From: Klebsiella spallanzanii
GTDB taxonomy: Bacteria; Pseudomonadota; Gammaproteobacteria; Enterobacterales; Enterobacteriaceae
DNA: 64,000 bases
Assembly: GCF_902158555.1 (NCBI RefSeq)
Contig: NZ_CABGGS010000044.1
Location: 310,001 to 374,000, forward strand
Direction of reading: 5' to 3'
Shown one piece after another: positions 29,474 to 37,411 of this stretch. The translations under genes were made by a program, and so were the position numbers. Positions within the stretch are counted from its first letter, which is position 1, and the number at the start of each line of letters is the position of its first letter. The notes under the pieces were generated by a model. It was not told where the DNA came from. It saw only the letters and a list, made by a program, of their open reading frames with translations, and did not search any database.

Positions 29474-30913
29474 ATGATAAAAATAACGCTTCCTGACGGG
29501 CATTATTATGATGAGATGCTTACCGCACAGGGAGAGCAGCGTCAGCACTATAACGCCTGGTGGCAATGGTTTCGCAATACCGATCAATTCTCTATCCGGC
29601 AGAAAAAGGAGCAGGCGGAGCTGCTCTTTCACCGAATTGGCATCACCTTTAACGTCTACGGTGAGGATGAGGGCACCGAAAGACTGATCCCTTTTGACAG
29701 CGTGCCGCGCATTATTCCCGCCGGAGAGTGGCAGCGGCTTGACCGCGGCATTCGCCAGCGGGTAAAAGCGCTTAATGCCTTTCTTTACGATATTTACCAC
29801 GATCAAAATATTCTCCGCGCGGGGCTGATTCCGGCAGAACAGGTGCTGGCGAATGATCAGTATCAGCCCTGTATGCAGGGGATAAATTTGCCCAACAATA
29901 CCTATGCCCATATCACCGGGGTCGATATGGTGCGCAACAATGACGGCCAGTATTACGTGCTGGAGGATAATCTGCGTACGCCTTCCGGCGTCTCCTATAT
30001 GCTGGAAAATCGCAAGATGATGATGCGGCTGTACCCCGAAATGTTTGAACAGCACCATATTGCGCCGGTCGAACGCTACCCCAGCTACCTGCTGCAAACG
30101 CTGCGCGAAAGCTCGCCGGTGGATGACCCGTGCGTGGTGGTGATGACGCCGGGGCGGTTCAACAGCGCCTATTTTGAACACAGCTTTCTCGCCCAGCAGA
30201 TGGGCGTTGAGCTGGTGGAGAGCGCCGACTTGTTTATTAAGACCGGAGCGGTGTATATGCGCACCACCGAGGGTCCACGACGCGTCGATGTGATTTACCG
30301 GCGTATTGACGATGCGTATCTCGATCCGCTGGCCTTCCGTGCCGACTCCATGCTGGGCGTTCCGGGGCTTCTGTCCGTGTATCGCGCAGGGGGCGTCGTT
30401 CTGGCAAACGCTATTGGTACCGGCGTTGCCGACGACAAATCGATTTATCCCTACGTGCCGGAGATGATCCGTTTCTATCTGGGCGAGCAGCCGATTCTGA
30501 GCAATATTCCCACCTGGCAATGCCGCAAGGCGGAAGACCTCAGCTACGTGCTGAGCAATCTTGAGCAGATGGTGGTGAAGGAAGTTCACGGCGCAGGCGG
30601 TTACGGCATGCTGGTCGGCCCGCGTTCGACCAAAGAGGAGCGCGGGGCGTTTCGTCAGCGCCTGCTGGCAAACCCGGCCAACTATATCGCCCAGGATACC
30701 CTGGCGTTATCGACCTGCCCAACCTTTATCGACGAGGGTCTGGCACCGCGCCATATCGATCTGCGGCCCTATGTGCTTTCGGGGCAAGAGATCCGCCTGG
30801 TGCCCGGCGGACTGACGCGGGTGGCGCTAACCGAAGGCTCGCTGGTGGTGAACTCGTCGCAGGGCGGCGGTACCAAGGATACCTGGGTGATGGAGGATGA
30901 TGAATCATGTTAA
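29474..30913 (+). CDS. Circularly permuted ATP-grasp type 2 protein (COG2308)
   Basis: 479 residues of the permuted ATP-grasp family (DUF404/DUF407), predicted to join an amine to a carboxylate with ATP; the true substrate is unknown. Hallmarks are VLEDNLRTPSGVSYMLENR near residue 178, MVVKEVHGAGGYGMLVGP near 373, and the C-terminal HIDLRPYVLSG and NSSQGGGTKDTWV. GGAGGAG precedes the ATG. It is the first gene of a four-gene operon and overlaps the alpha-E gene by seven bases. The same association with alpha-E, transglutaminase and Anbu genes is known from many bacteria and has been predicted to make or modify peptides. Confidence 0.93.
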   Translation: MIKITLPDGHYYDEMLTAQGEQRQHYNAWWQWFRNTDQFSIRQKKEQAELLFHRIGITFNVYGEDEGTERLIPFDSVPRIIPAGEWQRLDRGIRQRVKALNAFLYDIYHDQNILRAGLIPAEQVLANDQYQPCMQGINLPNNTYAHITGVDMVRNNDGQYYVLEDNLRTPSGVSYMLENRKMMMRLYPEMFEQHHIAPVERYPSYLLQTLRESSPVDDPCVVVMTPGRFNSAYFEHSFLAQQMGVELVESADLFIKTGAVYMRTTEGPRRVDVIYRRIDDAYLDPLAFRADSMLGVPGLLSVYRAGGVVLANAIGTGVADDKSIYPYVPEMIRFYLGEQPILSNIPTWQCRKAEDLSYVLSNLEQMVVKEVHGAGGYGMLVGPRSTKEERGAFRQRLLANPANYIAQDTLALSTCPTFIDEGLAPRHIDLRPYVLSGQEIRLVPGGLTRVALTEGSLVVNSSQGGGTKDTWVMEDDESC

Positions 30914-31836
30914 GTCGCACAGCGAGTGAACTCTTCTGGATGGCGCGCTACCTTGAGCGCGCGGAAAGCTATGCCAGGGTGCTGGATGTGACCTGGAAAC
31001 TGTCGATGATCCCTCGTCACAGCCAGCAGTCCCGGGATTTAGCCTTACCGCTAAATCTGTCGCTGACCCATGAGCTGTTTCAGGCGCGGCACGCGCGTTT
31101 CACCATGAGTAACCTGCTCAATTTTTTCGCCCTCGATGGTAACAACCCGTACAGCATTTTTAGCTGCGTCGAGATGGCGTGGAACAACGCTCACGCGGTG
31201 CGCGGCAGCCTGTCGGCGGAAGTATGGGAAAGCATCAACGCCACGCGTATTGAGCTGCGAAAACTGCGTCAGCAGGGCATCAGTGAACTGGGTAACGACG
31301 CTTTCTTTGAATGGGTCAAAGAGCGGGTGCATCTGTTTCGCGGAGCCATACTCGGTACGCTGCTGCGCAATGATGCCTTGAGCTTTATCGGTATCGGTAC
31401 GTTGATTGAACGGGCATCTTCCACCGCGCAGCTGCTGCTTATTAAGGATCAACAATTGAACAGCGATCCTGATCCGGTGCGCGAGTACTACCGGCTGGAT
31501 ACGCTGCTCAACGCGGTCAGCGCTCGCGAAGCCTACAACAGCATCTACCGCCAGCCGGTAAGCCGAGAAACGGTGATGGAATTGCTGATTCTACGCAACG
31601 ACGTACCCAGATCGCTCAGAGCGAGTATTTCAGACCTTGTCGGGCAACTCGAACAGATTGCCAACGATCGTTCACATCTGCCGCTACGCCTTGCGCACCA
31701 GCTTAATGTCGATTTACGTTTTAGCACTCGCGATGATTTAGCGCAGGCCGATTTACAGGTCACCCTCAATGAACTGCTGGCGCGGATTAACGCGCTTTCT
31801 GACAGTATCAGACAAACCTATCTGGAGGCGTTATGA
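30907..31836 (+). CDS. Alpha-E domain protein (DUF403, COG2307)
   Basis: 309 residues, predicted all-helical, beginning with the family signature LSRTASELFWMARYLERAE and containing ISELGNDAFFEWVKER and the HQLNVDLRF-type end. The function of the family is unknown. It always travels with the permuted ATP-grasp protein, either as a neighbour or as a fusion, so it is probably a partner or scaffold. It overlaps the ATP-grasp gene (ATGTTAA) and the transglutaminase gene (ATGA), which points to translational coupling and fixed stoichiometry. Confidence 0.92.
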   Translation: MLSRTASELFWMARYLERAESYARVLDVTWKLSMIPRHSQQSRDLALPLNLSLTHELFQARHARFTMSNLLNFFALDGNNPYSIFSCVEMAWNNAHAVRGSLSAEVWESINATRIELRKLRQQGISELGNDAFFEWVKERVHLFRGAILGTLLRNDALSFIGIGTLIERASSTAQLLLIKDQQLNSDPDPVREYYRLDTLLNAVSAREAYNSIYRQPVSRETVMELLILRNDVPRSLRASISDLVGQLEQIANDRSHLPLRLAHQLNVDLRFSTRDDLAQADLQVTLNELLARINALSDSIRQTYLEAL

Positions 31837-32648
31837 AACTGGTTATCGATCACCTGACCCGCTATGGCTACGATGAGGAAGTAAAATTTTCGACCCAGTA
31901 TCTGCGCCTGACGCCGCGCAGCACCGGGCGACAGAAGATTACCGCCTGGACGCTAACCTTGCCGGACGGCTCAGCCGTCGCCACCACCGACGCGTGGGGC
32001 AACGTTTTGCATGTGCTGACGCTGGACAATCCGCATAAAGAGATCACCATTCGCGCTAGCGGGATCGTGGATATCGCGGAAGAGGGAGATGAGATAGGTG
32101 CCGAACCACAGGAGCTGCTGTCGCCGCTGGTGTTCTTGCGCTGCACGCCGCTCACCCGCGCTGACGGCCCGATCCGCGAATTTGCCCAGCGCTGGTATCA
32201 GCCGGAGGCTCAGGAGGAGAGCCTGAATCGGTTAATGGCGGAGCTGTTGCTGAGAATGCCCTATTCGCCTGGCGCGACGCAGGTGCAGGATTCCGCCGCC
32301 GATGCTTTTGCGCGGTCGAAAGGGGTTTGCCAGGATCATACCCATGTGTTCCTTGCCTGCTGCCGGGCGCTGGAGATCCCGGCGCGCTACGTCAGCGGCT
32401 ATGTCTACAGCGATAACGCTCAGCACGTCGCCATGCACGCGTGGGCTGAAGTGTGGTTGAACGAACGCTGGCAGTCGTTTGATATTACGAATAATACCCG
32501 TAGCCTGAATCAGCATTTGCGGCTGGCGACCGGGCTGGACTATCTTGATGCTTGCCCGGTGCGCGGCACCCGCCTCGGCGGCGGTGGAGAAATCATGTTA
32601 ACTAACGCTGAAGTGCGCGAGCATTCGCAACAGGCGCAGCAGCAATAA
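31833..32648 (+). CDS. Transglutaminase-like cysteine peptidase family protein (COG1305)
   Basis: 271 residues: an N-terminal beta-sandwich (about 1-100, IDHLTRYGYDEEVKFSTQYLRL split over two strands) and a transglutaminase-core domain. The catalytic triad is visible: Cys in SKGVCQDHTH, His in MHAWAEVW and Asp in SFDITNN. Such proteins may hydrolyse or transfer amide bonds. It overlaps the alpha-E gene by four bases and precedes the Anbu peptidase by 18 bases. With an amidoligase and a protease in one operon, a cycle of amide bond formation and removal is a reasonable inference. Confidence 0.93.
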   Translation: MKLVIDHLTRYGYDEEVKFSTQYLRLTPRSTGRQKITAWTLTLPDGSAVATTDAWGNVLHVLTLDNPHKEITIRASGIVDIAEEGDEIGAEPQELLSPLVFLRCTPLTRADGPIREFAQRWYQPEAQEESLNRLMAELLLRMPYSPGATQVQDSAADAFARSKGVCQDHTHVFLACCRALEIPARYVSGYVYSDNAQHVAMHAWAEVWLNERWQSFDITNNTRSLNQHLRLATGLDYLDACPVRGTRLGGGGEIMLTNAEVREHSQQAQQQ

Positions 32649-32666
32649 CCGCAGGAACAAAAAACG

Positions 32667-33407
32667 ATGACCTACTGTGTGGCCATGTGTTTGTCAGATG
32701 GACTGGTATTTGCCTCAGACTCCCGTACCAATGCAGGAGTGGACCATATCGCAACGTTTAAAAAACTGCACGTTTTCCATCAGGATGGCGAACGCGTCAT
32801 GGTGCTGCAGTCTGCGGGCAACCTGGCCACCACTCAGAGCGTCATTAGCCTGCTCAGCGCCCGCATTCGTACCCAGCAGGAACCGAATCTGATGCAGGTC
32901 ACCTCGCTCTACGATGCGGCGATGCTGATCGGCAAAACGCTACAGGAGGTGATTCAGCGTGACAGCAGCAACCAGCAGAATTGTGGTAATACCAACTTCA
33001 ACTGCAACCTGCTACTTGGTGGACAAATTGCCGGGGAAACGCACCGCCTGTTTCATATCTATCCGGAAGGCAACTTTATCGAAGCGACGCGCGATACGCC
33101 TTATTTTCAGATTGGCGAGAGCAAATACGGCAAGCCGATTATTGACCGGGTACTGTCGATGGAGACGCCGCTGGAGCAGGCAATGTGCTGCGCGCTGATT
33201 TCGATCGATTCAACTCTGCGCAGCAATCTTTCGGTAGGCCTGCCGCTGGATACGCTGCTTTACCGCAGCGGTAGCCTGAGCAGCGCCGGGCAGCATCGCA
33301 TTACCGAAAGCGATCCTTACTTCAACACCATTCGTAAAGCGTGGTCCGAAGGGTTGCAAAACACTTTTTTGACGCTGCCGCCGTTTACGCCAGGCGGCGA
33401 GCTTTAA
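32667..33407 (+). CDS. Proteasome-type N-terminal nucleophile peptidase Anbu (COG3484)
   Basis: 246 residues of the Anbu family, bacterial relatives of proteasome beta subunits and HslV that form open rings. After loss of Met1 the N-terminal Thr is the nucleophile (MTYCVAMCLSDGLVFASDSR at 1-20). Conserved Asp18 and Lys33 complete the proteasome-like catalytic set. No propeptide is present. AGGA lies nine bases upstream. There is no adjacent unfoldase, unlike hslUV, so peptides or partly unfolded proteins may be the substrates. Last gene of the operon; it converges with azlD. Confidence 0.93.
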   Translation: MTYCVAMCLSDGLVFASDSRTNAGVDHIATFKKLHVFHQDGERVMVLQSAGNLATTQSVISLLSARIRTQQEPNLMQVTSLYDAAMLIGKTLQEVIQRDSSNQQNCGNTNFNCNLLLGGQIAGETHRLFHIYPEGNFIEATRDTPYFQIGESKYGKPIIDRVLSMETPLEQAMCCALISIDSTLRSNLSVGLPLDTLLYRSGSLSSAGQHRITESDPYFNTIRKAWSEGLQNTFLTLPPFTPGGEL

Positions 33408-33456
33408 AGGCTGGGGCTGGTGCAAAATAGCGCCACCGGGAATGGCGGTGAAATGG

Positions 33457-33777
33457 TTATATCAGGAAGTAGCTGAGAGCGGAAAACGCCACCATCCCGG
33501 CAATCACCGTAGCAAACAAGCTGCGGGTGACAACGCCTGCGATCGTCGCGAGCAGCGCTGCCAGCAGTGAAATACTGATACCCGAGCTGGTCAATGCCGG
33601 TTTACCCATCAGCTCCGCGGCAATAATGGCCGCCATAATGGCGGACGGAATAAAACTGAGCCATTGCTGCAGGGCCGGTGCCAGTCGAAATCGTGAAAGC
33701 AGTAAAATCGGTACCGTACGCATGAGCGCGGTCACCAGCGCTGAGGCAAGAATGGCCAGAATGATATTGCGTTCCAT
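33457..33777 (-). CDS. azlD: AzlD-type branched-chain amino acid exporter small subunit
   Basis: 106 residues with about four helices, of the AzlD/YgaH family that pairs with AzlC/YgaZ to export branched-chain amino acids (and azaleucine). Typical features are the short basic and hydrophobic start, LLLSRFRLAPALQQWLSFIP around residues 26-45 and IMAAIIAAELMG. It begins one base after azlC ends, so the two are certainly co-transcribed. Confidence 0.88.
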   Translation of the reverse strand: MERNIILAILASALVTALMRTVPILLLSRFRLAPALQQWLSFIPSAIMAAIIAAELMGKPALTSSGISISLLAALLATIAGVVTRSLFATVIAGMVAFSALSYFLI

Positions 33778-33778
33778 C

Positions 33779-34519
33779 TTATTTTCCCTCTTTCCCGAAC
33801 AGACGTAATGCCATTGTTGCCAGCGTCGCCGCCGCCGATGCCGCTATGATGACCACGAGGCTCATATCAGTATGCCCGGCGGTGAACAGCGTAATCAGCA
33901 CCGCAACGCCGATACTGAAGGTTTCCAGCATCTTACGCTGGCTGGCAAACCACAGCGCCAGAACCAGCCCAATAAACATCGACACCAGGCTAAAGCTCAG
34001 CCCTTCCATCAACGATGCTGGAAGCGCGGAGGCCAGCCCGGCACCCACAATACAGGCGAGGATCCAGTTTAGCCAGGCGGCCAGGTTCAGCCCGAGCATC
34101 CACGAGTAAGGAACACCGTTGTGCACGCTGCCGCGCTGTACCGCTACGCCAAAGGTTTCGTCCGTCAGCAGCAGCCCGCTAACAATCTTTTGCAATGGGC
34201 TATATTGATGAAAAAACACGCTCATGGCCGAACTCATCAGCAGATAGCGCAGGTTAACCAGCAGCACGCTCAGTACCACCGAGGCCATTTCCGCGCCGGT
34301 TGCCCATAGTGAATAAAACAAAAACTGCGCCGAACCTGCATACAGGGCGCTGGCGAGCAGCGCCGTTTGCAGGGTGGAAAATCCGGATAATGTCCCGATG
34401 GCCCCGGCGGCGAAGCCGATACTCCAGTAGCCGGGAATGGTGGGCAGGCAGGCGATAACGCCCGCGCGGAATTGCGCCGTTACCTCATTCTTTGCTGAGG
34501 CTTTTGTCGTGCTTAACAT
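33779..34519 (-). CDS. azlC: AzlC-type branched-chain amino acid exporter large subunit
   Basis: Integral membrane protein of 246 residues, AzlC/YgaZ family. Conserved segments: LPTIPGYWSIGFAAGAIG, ALYAGSAQFLFYSLW, VNLRYLLMSSAMS and LTDETFGVA. The ATG at 34519 is preferred over the TTG one codon upstream because of its distance from GGGACA. Paired with azlD downstream and divergent from an AraC-family regulator that is the likely controller. Confidence 0.9.
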   Translation of the reverse strand: MLSTTKASAKNEVTAQFRAGVIACLPTIPGYWSIGFAAGAIGTLSGFSTLQTALLASALYAGSAQFLFYSLWATGAEMASVVLSVLLVNLRYLLMSSAMSVFFHQYSPLQKIVSGLLLTDETFGVAVQRGSVHNGVPYSWMLGLNLAAWLNWILACIVGAGLASALPASLMEGLSFSLVSMFIGLVLALWFASQRKMLETFSIGVAVLITLFTAGHTDMSLVVIIAASAAATLATMALRLFGKEGK

Positions 34520-34647
34520 CAAATTGTCCCATATAGTGCGTTGCTGAATGGTAATCTTAAGAATTCGCCAGGAACGCTATAGTAAAATCCTGCGCATTTG
34601 CCAAATTATCCTTTTTATATGGGAAAGGCGTCAAAGTGGGAGGTGCG

Positions 34648-35472
34648 ATGCGCGACGACATCAAGCTCTGGCGGGATAGTGAACTGCACGGCGGGATGGA
34701 GATCCTACGTGCATCCTGCTACGAGCATAGCTATCCGCCGCATTTTCATAACGAATTTGTGATAGCCGCTTTTGCCCGTGGTGCCCAGCGTACGCGTATT
34801 TGTCGGGAGCGGGGCGTGGCGGCGGCGGGCACGGTGATGGTGATCATGCCCGGCGAGGTGCATACCGGCGAAGCGGTGCAGCGCGATGAAGGCTGGGATT
34901 ACTGTGCTTTTTACCCCTCGGCGGACCTGATTGACGAGGTTGCGCAAACGGTGATTGGCGGTAAGGGTGAAGTGAATTTTGGCGGTGAAGGGATGCGTCA
35001 CGACCCGGCAATGGCCCGTTGCGTGCTTCAGGCTTCCGCAGTGCTTGGCGCCAGCCGCGATCCGCTGGAAAAAGAGTGTCTGATGTATCAGGTGCTTAAT
35101 CTGCTGGTGGGGCGTTATGCCGAGCGCAGCGTTCGCGGAGGTCGACGGCCAGTCATCAGGGCCGATATTCGCCGGGCAATAGAGTTTCTGCACTGCGCTT
35201 ATCAGCAGCCGCTGTCGGTCAAGGATGTCGCTGCGGTTGCCGGGCTGAGCGAGTTCCATTTCATGCGCACTTTTCAGGCGCAGACCGGTTTATCCGTCCA
35301 TCAATATTTGACCCAGTTGCGGTTGGTCAGAGCGAAAGGATTATTAGCGAAAGGCGCAGTGGCTGCGCAGGTGGCGACGGACGTCGGCTTTTACGACCAG
35401 AGCCATCTGATTAAATATTTCCGCCTGCATTTTGGTACTACGCCTGGCCTCTTTGCTGAGGCATCGCTTTAA
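34648..35472 (+). CDS. AraC-family transcriptional regulator
   Basis: 274 residues. An N-terminal cupin sensor domain (HSYPPHFHNEFVIAAFARG, VMVIMPGEVHTGEA) is followed by two helix-turn-helix motifs in the last 100 residues (LSVKDVAAVAGLSEFHFMRTF and the second in VATDVGFYDQSHLIKYFR). The ATG at 34648 has GGAGG four bases upstream; a GTG at 34636 lies too near the same site. Divergent from azlCD, so it probably regulates export, perhaps in response to an amino acid. Its stop overlaps the converging RluA-family gene by four bases. Confidence 0.9.
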   Translation: MRDDIKLWRDSELHGGMEILRASCYEHSYPPHFHNEFVIAAFARGAQRTRICRERGVAAAGTVMVIMPGEVHTGEAVQRDEGWDYCAFYPSADLIDEVAQTVIGGKGEVNFGGEGMRHDPAMARCVLQASAVLGASRDPLEKECLMYQVLNLLVGRYAERSVRGGRRPVIRADIRRAIEFLHCAYQQPLSVKDVAAVAGLSEFHFMRTFQAQTGLSVHQYLTQLRLVRAKGLLAKGAVAAQVATDVGFYDQSHLIKYFRLHFGTTPGLFAEASL

Positions 35473-36146
35473 AAAGGGCTGGGATTACGCGCGTCGATCT
35501 TCTCACCGCTGATGGGATGCGCAAAATGCAGCTCGCTGGCATGCAGCATCAGGCGCGTTGTTCCTTCGCTGCCCAGACCGCCGTACAGGTCGCAGCCTAA
35601 AATCGGGTGACCTAGCTGCTGGCAGTGGATACGCAGTTGATGGGTGCGCCCGGTTTCAGGCGTCAGCAACACTCGCGTAACCGGCGCTTTGCCTTGATAG
35701 TTAAAGCGTTCAACAACCCGATAGCGGGAGCGGGCGGGCTTGCCTCGACGTGCGCAGATCGTCATCAGGGGAAACAGCGCCGGGTCTTTAGCAATCGGCG
35801 CGTCTATCATTCCTTCATCATCCGCCAGGTGCCCGCACAGCAGCGCGCTGTACACCTTGGTTACCGCACGCTGGCTAAACTGCTGGCAAAGGGCCGCATT
35901 GATAGCCTTATTGCGAGCAATGACCATCAGCCCTGAAGTGCCGAAATCAAGACGATGCACCAGCGTGCAGCCGGGAAATTGCTGCACCAGGCGATGATGC
36001 ACCGAGTCGAGATTAAGCGGGTTCTTCCCTGACAGGCTAAGCAGCCCCGAGGGTTTATCAATCAGCAGCAGATGTTCATCCTGATAGAGGATGTCGATTT
36101 TGGCGTGGCACGGCGGAGCGATAAAGGTATCGATAATCGTAGACAT
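35469..36146 (-). CDS. RluA-family RNA pseudouridine synthase
   Basis: 225 residues with the catalytic aspartate in VHRLDFGTSGLMVIARNK, the KPSGLLSLSGKN motif near the N-terminus and the late GRTHQLRIHCQQLGHPILGCDLYG. It isomerises specific uridines in rRNA or tRNA; the target cannot be assigned, since it is clearly distinct from E. coli RluA. No S4 domain is present. It converges with the AraC gene with a 4-base overlap. Confidence 0.9.
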   Translation of the reverse strand: MSTIIDTFIAPPCHAKIDILYQDEHLLLIDKPSGLLSLSGKNPLNLDSVHHRLVQQFPGCTLVHRLDFGTSGLMVIARNKAINAALCQQFSQRAVTKVYSALLCGHLADDEGMIDAPIAKDPALFPLMTICARRGKPARSRYRVVERFNYQGKAPVTRVLLTPETGRTHQLRIHCQQLGHPILGCDLYGGLGSEGTTRLMLHASELHFAHPISGEKIDARNPSPF

Positions 36147-36205
36147 CAGGCTGCACGGGTAGAGGGCGGATGCGGATAATAGCGAATTTTCTGCCGCCAG
36201 GCGAA

Positions 36206-37117
36206 TTACGCGCTAACGGTGTTGCTGGCCTTAATGTGCTGCCAGAAACGCTCGGCGGATTGATTGAGCCGCGCGCCGGAGCGGTAGATATAGGCGCCGA
36301 TCGGCAATGACAGGCTCTCATCCATTATCGCCAGCCGGCCTTCCTCAAGCTCGCGCTTGATGGAGTACTGCGGTAGCCAGCCTACGCCGTCGCCGTTGAG
36401 GATCATGCGTTTGAGCAGTTCGCTCATCGATGAAACGAAGGTCAGCGAAAACGTAATCTCCGGTTTGCGGTCGATAACCTGATTCACCTGGCGACCCATA
36501 TAGCTGTCGTTGGCGTATTTCATCAGCGGTAGTACGCCGCGATGTAAATTAAAAAGCGGCCTGCCGTTTTTATCGCAGGGAGTAACCAGATGTAGCGCAG
36601 AGTCGAAGATTTTGTGATTGATAAACGGATAGTTCATCAACTCTTCATTATAAAACGACAGGATGAAATCGCTCTTTCCCTCTTTGAGATTGAAAACCGC
36701 GTCGTTGACGTTAATCGATTCAACATGGAACGTTTTATTCTTTCTATCGGTATACCCGGCGATAATTTCGGGGAGTAATAAAACGGAAAGCGATGGCGCA
36801 GCGTCGATTCTTATTTTCTGGGTAGTATTGTTCAGACCTTTAATACGGCTGATCTGAAAATCCATATCGTCGAGCATATTTCGCGCATAGCCGACAAAAA
36901 TCTTTCCGCGGTTAGTGAGCTGGAGCGGGTTCGCCGAACGGTCAAAGATGCTAAAGCCCAACGAAGCCTCAAGCGCCTGGATGCGGCGACTGAAGGAAGA
37001 TTGTGAAATATTTCGGCTTTTTGCCGCCAGCGTAAAGCTTCTGGACTCCTCAAGAGCAATCACATCGTAAAGCCATTTTACTTCAAGATTCGCCAGCACA
37101 GACCCGATCCTCAACAC
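36206..37117 (-). CDS. LysR-family regulator similar to HypT (YjiE)
   Basis: 303 residues: LysR helix-turn-helix (SFTLAAKSRNISQSSFSRRIQALEAS, read as two parts) and effector domain. Several segments match E. coli HypT, the hypochlorite-responsive regulator: EVKWLYDVIALEE, SSMSELLKRMILNGDGVGWLPQYSI and the AERFW end. A GTG at 37099 with GAGGA upstream is an alternative start that removes six residues. HypT uses methionines for sensing; several are present here but I cannot infer the signal. It is divergent from the PEP carboxykinase gene, with a candidate LysR operator between them. Confidence 0.88.
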   Translation of the reverse strand: MLRIGSVLANLEVKWLYDVIALEESRSFTLAAKSRNISQSSFSRRIQALEASLGFSIFDRSANPLQLTNRGKIFVGYARNMLDDMDFQISRIKGLNNTTQKIRIDAAPSLSVLLLPEIIAGYTDRKNKTFHVESINVNDAVFNLKEGKSDFILSFYNEELMNYPFINHKIFDSALHLVTPCDKNGRPLFNLHRGVLPLMKYANDSYMGRQVNQVIDRKPEITFSLTFVSSMSELLKRMILNGDGVGWLPQYSIKRELEEGRLAIMDESLSLPIGAYIYRSGARLNQSAERFWQHIKASNTVSA

Positions 37118-37128
37118 TGCATTAATAG

Positions 37129-37167
37129 CTATGCAATTTTAGCATAACGCATAGAAACTATGCAATT
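37129..37167. promoter_or_regulatory. Candidate LysR operator between the hypT-like gene and pckA
   Basis: The decamer CTATGCAATT occurs at 37129-37138 and again at 37158-37167, 29 bases apart (close to three helical turns). The second copy is part of a perfect palindrome GCATAG-AAA-CTATGC at 37149-37163. Position just upstream of the regulator suggests autoregulation and control of the divergent gene. Confidence 0.55.
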
Positions 37168-37411
37168 AACATGATTACCCACAAGTGTTAACATTTTTTC
37201 AGAGTTAAGCGTATGGCTTATTGGTACCAGAAATATTTTAAGTACAGACGCACCCTACACGAGCACGATTTTAAATCGCCAGCTCTGGTTTTTTTATCCT
37301 GTTTATTTAATTTCACGATGATTTTTTTATTAAAATAAATTTGTCGGTTTAATTCACAGGCTGAAATAACCTTATCGCATCTTATCCAGCCAATAGTTTG
37401 TCAGGAGTTCC

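Noticed and set aside
29444..30589. Open frame of 381 codons on the minus strand
   Set aside because: It lies antisense to the well-supported ATP-grasp gene, is rich in His, Ile and Arg as antisense frames often are, and has no motif.
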